A stretch of 8,771 nucleotides of DNA from Lachnospiraceae bacterium (GTDB lineage Bacteria > Bacillota > Clostridia > Lachnospirales > Lachnospiraceae), in NCBI GenBank assembly GCA_003489085.1, contig DNJM01000077.1, forward strand, positions 1,542 to 10,312, read 5' to 3'. Below, in pieces: positions 6,361 to 8,771 of the stretch. The notes beneath the pieces were generated by a model, which worked only from the letters and a program-made list of their open reading frames with translations, searched no databases and was not told the DNA's origin. The number at the start of each line of letters is the position of its first letter. Position 1 is the first letter of the stretch. Position numbers and translations under genes: made by a program.

Positions 6361-7197
6361 TTAGGATGCACAGTATCTGTGGATAGAGGCCAGCATCGCT
6401 TCTTTGTCCTTGGGCAATACACCGGTAATGTCGATAAAATTTGTCACATGCTCTGTGGTAAACCTGGTGGGCGTTACGGGATGCAGTTCTTCCAGCAGGA
6501 TGCGGAGTTCTTCTGCTCTTTCAGAATTGGAAGCTTCCTGAAAGACTCCTTCCCGACACCAGGATTCTAAAGTAGTATTGGCAAATACGGTCAGGTTCAT
6601 CATAATAATCTGTTCTGTTCGAAACTGATTTACCATGGAGGCAGAGGCCAGGGCATTCTCCCGGGCAGTTCCGGCGCCGCCCAGCCCATACATTAAAATT
6701 GTATTGAAGGGCAGGCGGGCTGCGTTCAGCTTCTGCATCTGGCAGACGGCATCTGTCGCTGTATGCCCTTTCTGCATCAGGGAAAGGATTCGATCACACC
6801 CGCTTTCCAGGCCGATATACAAAGGGCCAAGTCCCAGGGAATGAAGATGTTCCAGCTCCTTTACATTCAGGGAGCGAAGATTTTTCACAGAGGCATAAGA
6901 GGCAATGCAGGTACAATACGGAAAATACTCCCGGATCAGCTGCAGAAGCGTCTTCATTTTTTGATAGCCTATGCACAATGGTTCAGCCCCGGTCAGAAAG
7001 ATCCGGTCCGGATAGGGATGATAGGACTGTGCATTCATAAGCTGCTGACGGATCTCCCGCAGCGGAACCTCACTAAAGGCGATATCCTGATACATGCTGC
7101 AATAGGCGCAGCGGTTATATGAGCAGCCCGTTGTGACAGGAACGAACAGAGAATGCATTTCATAGGGCGGGTAGTGTGTAACAGTATCAATACTCAT
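6361..7197 (-). CDS. radical SAM protein, COG1032-like, CX4CX2C cluster motif
   Basis: A 278-residue cytosolic protein expected to bind a [4Fe-4S] cluster and S-adenosylmethionine and to generate a 5'-deoxyadenosyl radical. The cluster motif TTGCSYNRCAYCSMY places cysteines at 25, 30 and 33, so the spacing is CX4CX2C rather than the usual CX3CX2C. The codons were checked directly on the - strand. GAEP (70-73) corresponds to the SAM-binding GGE motif, and YIGLESG (about 127-133) is the conserved strand seen in HemN/Elp3-like radical SAM proteins. No B12-binding or C-terminal auxiliary-cluster domain is visible. AAAGGGG (7212-7206) lies 8 nt before the ATG. The start is 26 nt after the stop of the upstream amidohydrolase, so the two form an operon. 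I recall similar uncharacterised clostridial proteins with GCSHNKC-type motifs. The substrate is unknown. Confidence 0.88.
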   Translation of the reverse strand: MSIDTVTHYPPYEMHSLFVPVTTGCSYNRCAYCSMYQDIAFSEVPLREIRQQLMNAQSYHPYPDRIFLTGAEPLCIGYQKMKTLLQLIREYFPYCTCIASYASVKNLRSLNVKELEHLHSLGLGPLYIGLESGCDRILSLMQKGHTATDAVCQMQKLNAARLPFNTILMYGLGGAGTARENALASASMVNQFRTEQIIMMNLTVFANTTLESWCREGVFQEASNSERAEELRILLEELHPVTPTRFTTEHVTNFIDITGVLPKDKEAMLASIHRYCAS

Positions 7198-7223
7198 ACC
7201 AGAGTCCCCTTTCTGTCCATAAC

Positions 7224-8372
7224 CTATTCCGTAATCTGTTCTCCATCGATGAATACATATTGTATTTGCGTTTCCGTAGAAAATGGATTTCCATTGGTAA
7301 TGACGATATCTGCATCTTTGCCAATCTCCAGCGTTCCTACGCGGTCAGCAATACCAATGTGTTTGGCTGGATTGATTGTAATGGCCTTTAAGGCTTCGAA
7401 TTCATCCATACCGGATCTGACGGCAAGTCCGGCACACATAGGCAGAAATTCCTGCGGAATGACAGTGGCATCTGTAATGATGGAAACCTGACATCCTGCG
7501 GCAGCCAGAATACCTGGTGTGGCATTGCTTCTGTTCTGCAGCTCGAATTTTGTCGCATGCCAGAAAAGAGGACCGACAGCCAGCGGCACATTTTCTTTGG
7601 CCAGCTCATCCACGATCAGATGTCCCTCTGTGACGTGCTCTAATGTAATATCCAGGTTGAATTCTTTGGCGATACGCAGAGCGGTGAATATGTCATTTGC
7701 CTGATGTGCATGTGCTTTCAACGGGATCTCACGGCGCAGTACCGGAAGCAGTGCTTCTGACTTCGCATCATAAGCTGGGCGTTTGGAAATATCATCTCCG
7801 GCGGCCTCCAGCTGTTTCATGTAGATGGTTGCTTTCTGCAGCGCTTCCCGGATCAGAGCAGCAGTACTCATACGGGTAGAAATATGTTTGTCACGATAGC
7901 AGCGTTTAGGATTCTCGCCAAAGGCACATTTCATGGCAATCGGATCCCTGACGATCATATCATCCACTCGTTTTCCGTGGGTTTTGATCGCTGCAAAGGT
8001 ACCGCCGAGTGTATTGGCGCTGCCAGGACCGGTTGCGATACAGGTAACACCGGCCAGAGCAGCCTTTTTCAGAGTAGGATCCATTGGGTTGATGGCATCG
8101 ACAGCGCGCAGCTGCGGCATAACCGGATCATTCATTTCGTTAATGTCTTCTCCTTCATAGCCGATTCCGTAGCCCTCCATACCGGTGTGGCAATGAGCAT
8201 CAACAAAGCCCGGATAAACAGATAATCCGGAGATATCGATTATTTCGGCATTCTCCGGAACTGCAAGCTCTGTTCCGATAGCAATGATTTTACCATTGTC
8301 CACAAGAATATCTGCGGTAAATGGTTCCTTCTCGGCAACCGTATGCAGCAGACCGTTTTTAATACATAACAT
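7224..8372 (-). CDS. metal-dependent amidohydrolase, imidazolonepropionase-related (COG1228 type)
   Basis: A 382-residue TIM-barrel amidohydrolase with the N- and C-terminal strands of the composite beta-sandwich (IKNGLLHTVAEKEP.., ending GKDADIVITNGNPF). Metal-site residues in family order are HCH (His60, His62) after PGFVDA, HAH (His221, His223), EHVTEGH (His246, His251) and the catalytic Asp301 in ITDATV. Such enzymes hydrolyse cyclic amides, amino acid derivatives or dipeptides; imidazolonepropionase and prolidase-like members are the nearest relatives I recall. There is no signal peptide. The ATG at 8372 is preferred to one at 8408: GAAGGG lies just upstream of 8372, and the longer form would run across the palindromic operator. 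It is the first gene of a leftward pair with the radical SAM protein. No histidine-utilisation (hut) genes are nearby, so the substrate is open. Confidence 0.88.
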   Translation of the reverse strand: MLCIKNGLLHTVAEKEPFTADILVDNGKIIAIGTELAVPENAEIIDISGLSVYPGFVDAHCHTGMEGYGIGYEGEDINEMNDPVMPQLRAVDAINPMDPTLKKAALAGVTCIATGPGSANTLGGTFAAIKTHGKRVDDMIVRDPIAMKCAFGENPKRCYRDKHISTRMSTAALIREALQKATIYMKQLEAAGDDISKRPAYDAKSEALLPVLRREIPLKAHAHQANDIFTALRIAKEFNLDITLEHVTEGHLIVDELAKENVPLAVGPLFWHATKFELQNRSNATPGILAAAGCQVSIITDATVIPQEFLPMCAGLAVRSGMDEFEALKAITINPAKHIGIADRVGTLEIGKDADIVITNGNPFSTETQIQYVFIDGEQITE

Positions 8373-8394
8373 AGACACACCCTTCTTTCTTGTA

Positions 8395-8425
8395 CAGTTT
8401 TGTGACACAGCAGTTTTGTGTCACA
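8395..8425. promoter_or_regulatory. tandem palindromic operator upstream of the amidohydrolase gene
   Basis: Two near-identical 15-bp units, CAGTTTTGTGACACA (8395-8409) and CAGTTTTGTGTCACA (8411-8425), differ at one base. Each carries a perfect palindrome TGTG-N-CACA (8401-8409 and 8417-8425) with centres 16 bp apart. Because the central bases are A and T, the two also form a 9-bp inverted repeat with a 7-nt spacer, so the leader RNA could fold into a hairpin. The array lies about 10-40 nt downstream of the predicted transcription start, a position suited to repressor roadblock. The regulator is not identifiable; canonical CRP spacing (TGTGA-N6-TCACA) is not present. Confidence 0.6.
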
Positions 8426-8436
8426 TTTCTGTCTTT

Positions 8437-8450
8437 ATTCTATCATATCA
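8437..8450 (-). promoter_or_regulatory. extended -10 promoter for the amidohydrolase/radical SAM pair
   Basis: Reading leftward, TGA (8450-8448) directly precedes TATGAT (8447-8442), an extended -10 element. TAGAAT (8442-8437) is an overlapping alternative. No good -35 hexamer is visible at 16-18 bp, which is tolerated by extended -10 promoters. Start would be near 8435, giving a leader of about 63 nt containing the twin palindromes and the GAAGGG ribosome binding site. Confidence 0.45.
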
Positions 8451-8489
8451 GAGCAGAAAAACCCATAAAAGATGTAAAAATAATGATAA

Positions 8490-8594
8490 TTCTCTCATAC
8501 AAAGGGCAGTGCAAAAAAGTCCGAAGCTGGTGAGCAGGCGGTTGAAGCCACATGCGTGGGATTGAGTAAAATAGAAGAAATGCATAAATATTAA
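8490..8594 (+). other. codon-like fragment without a start codon, possible gene remnant
   Basis: Between two TAA stops this frame reads 34 codons without ATG/GTG plus ribosome binding site: FSHTKGSAKKSEAGEQ, then AVEATCVGLSKIEEMHKY. Its base composition is richer in G and C than the flanking intergenic DNA, and the residue mix looks protein-like. I do not recognise the sequence. A decayed 3' end of a lost gene or mobile-element protein is possible, but a chance open stretch of this length is also common. It includes a small hairpin CCAC-ATGC-GTGG (8547-8558). Confidence 0.2.
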
Positions 8595-8623
8595 TGAAAT
8601 CAGAATAAAAGAGGTAATCTGTG

Positions 8624-8653
8624 ACAGGATAGGATGTCTTTTCCTGTTCCTGT
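8624..8653. repeat. imperfect inverted repeat in the right intergenic region
   Basis: ACAGGA (8624-8629) pairs with TCCTGT (8648-8653), and inside it AGGA (8631-8634) pairs with TCCT (8642-8645), with small bulges between. The run following it on the + strand is A-rich, not T-rich, so it is not an intrinsic terminator for either strand. It could be an operator or chance. Confidence 0.35.
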
Positions 8654-8672
8654 AAAAAAGGCGGAAAGAATC

Positions 8673-8705
8673 CGGAAAATCAGTGATATTTCGTACATTT
8701 TTCCG
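8673..8705. repeat. inverted repeat CGGAAAA/TTTTCCG upstream of the right-edge promoter
   Basis: CGGAAAA (8673-8679) and TTTTCCG (8699-8705) are exact 7-bp inverted repeats around 19 nt. A related CGGAAA lies at 8662-8667. The array ends 27 bp before the -35 box of the promoter at 8732-8759, so it could bind a regulator of the next gene, but the arms are short and the DNA is A/T-rich. Confidence 0.3.
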
Positions 8706-8731
8706 AAAACAGAAAAAAGAAGAAAAAAAGC

Positions 8732-8759
8732 TTGCAATTTAATAAAGGAATGATATAAT
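8732..8759 (+). promoter_or_regulatory. strong promoter for a rightward gene beyond the window
   Basis: TTGCAA (8732-8737) is followed after 16 bp by a consensus TATAAT (8754-8759), with the TG-A extension at 8751-8753. Transcription would start near the last bases of the window. The ATG at 8766-8768 has no ribosome binding site upstream, so the driven gene probably begins past the right edge. The rest of the 8426-8731 stretch holds no gene I can support. Confidence 0.7.
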
Positions 8760-8771
8760 ACCTACATGAAT

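Noticed and set aside
8401..8425. CRP-type binding site from TGTGA and TCACA
   Set aside because: The half sites are 15 bp apart instead of 6, and the better description is two separate TGTGNCACA palindromes.
1..8771. CRISPR array, tRNA, rRNA or intact insertion sequence
   Set aside because: No regularly spaced repeats, no cloverleaf or CCA end, no rRNA-like blocks and no transposase frame were seen on either strand.

Overview
The window looks like ordinary chromosomal DNA of a low-to-mid GC, Gram-positive anaerobe, most likely a Lachnospiraceae-type member of the Clostridia. This rests on strong AGGAG-type ribosome binding sites, sigma-A-like promoters, and protein families typical of that group: a CarD-type regulator, a DUF6472-like four-cysteine microprotein, an AzgA-type NCS2 permease and a COG1032-like radical SAM protein. 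The taxonomy is inferred from family recall, not from a database search. I see no phage genes, CRISPR array, tRNA, rRNA or intact insertion sequence.

Layout. (1) Bases 2-202 hold the 3' end of a CarD-family transcription factor gene. (2) A rightward unit starts at a good promoter (277-305). It passes through a 5' leader of about 140 nt with predicted helices and encodes a small four-cysteine protein (449-661), an AbgA-like M20 amidohydrolase (681-1949) and an EstA-like serine esterase (1990-2781). A strong hairpin terminator (2801-2854) follows. (3) A leftward monocistronic NCS2 purine permease (4275-2863) converges on that terminator. (4) A divergent rightward pair, a CorA-type metal channel (4433-5374) and an RmlD-like SDR protein (5392-6255), ends at a 13-bp-stem, apparently bidirectional terminator (6258-6317). 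(5) A leftward pair converges on the same terminator: a metal-dependent amidohydrolase (8372-7224), then a radical SAM protein with unusual CX4CX2C cysteine spacing (7197-6361). Just downstream of the likely start site of this pair lie two 9-bp TGTGNCACA palindromes in tandem, which look like a repressor operator. (6) The right-hand 350 bases hold no convincing gene. They contain a codon-like fragment, two inverted repeats and a strong promoter (8732-8759) that must drive a gene outside the window.

How the genes may work together: the four-cysteine protein/AbgA/esterase unit carries two hydrolases acting on small amide and ester substrates, and the amidohydrolase/radical SAM pair is co-transcribed from one controlled promoter. 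None of the units forms a recognisable complete pathway. The most noteworthy points are the twin-palindrome operator, the non-canonical radical SAM motif, and the unassigned structured leader before the DUF6472-like gene. I did not find clear evidence of a novel multi-gene system.
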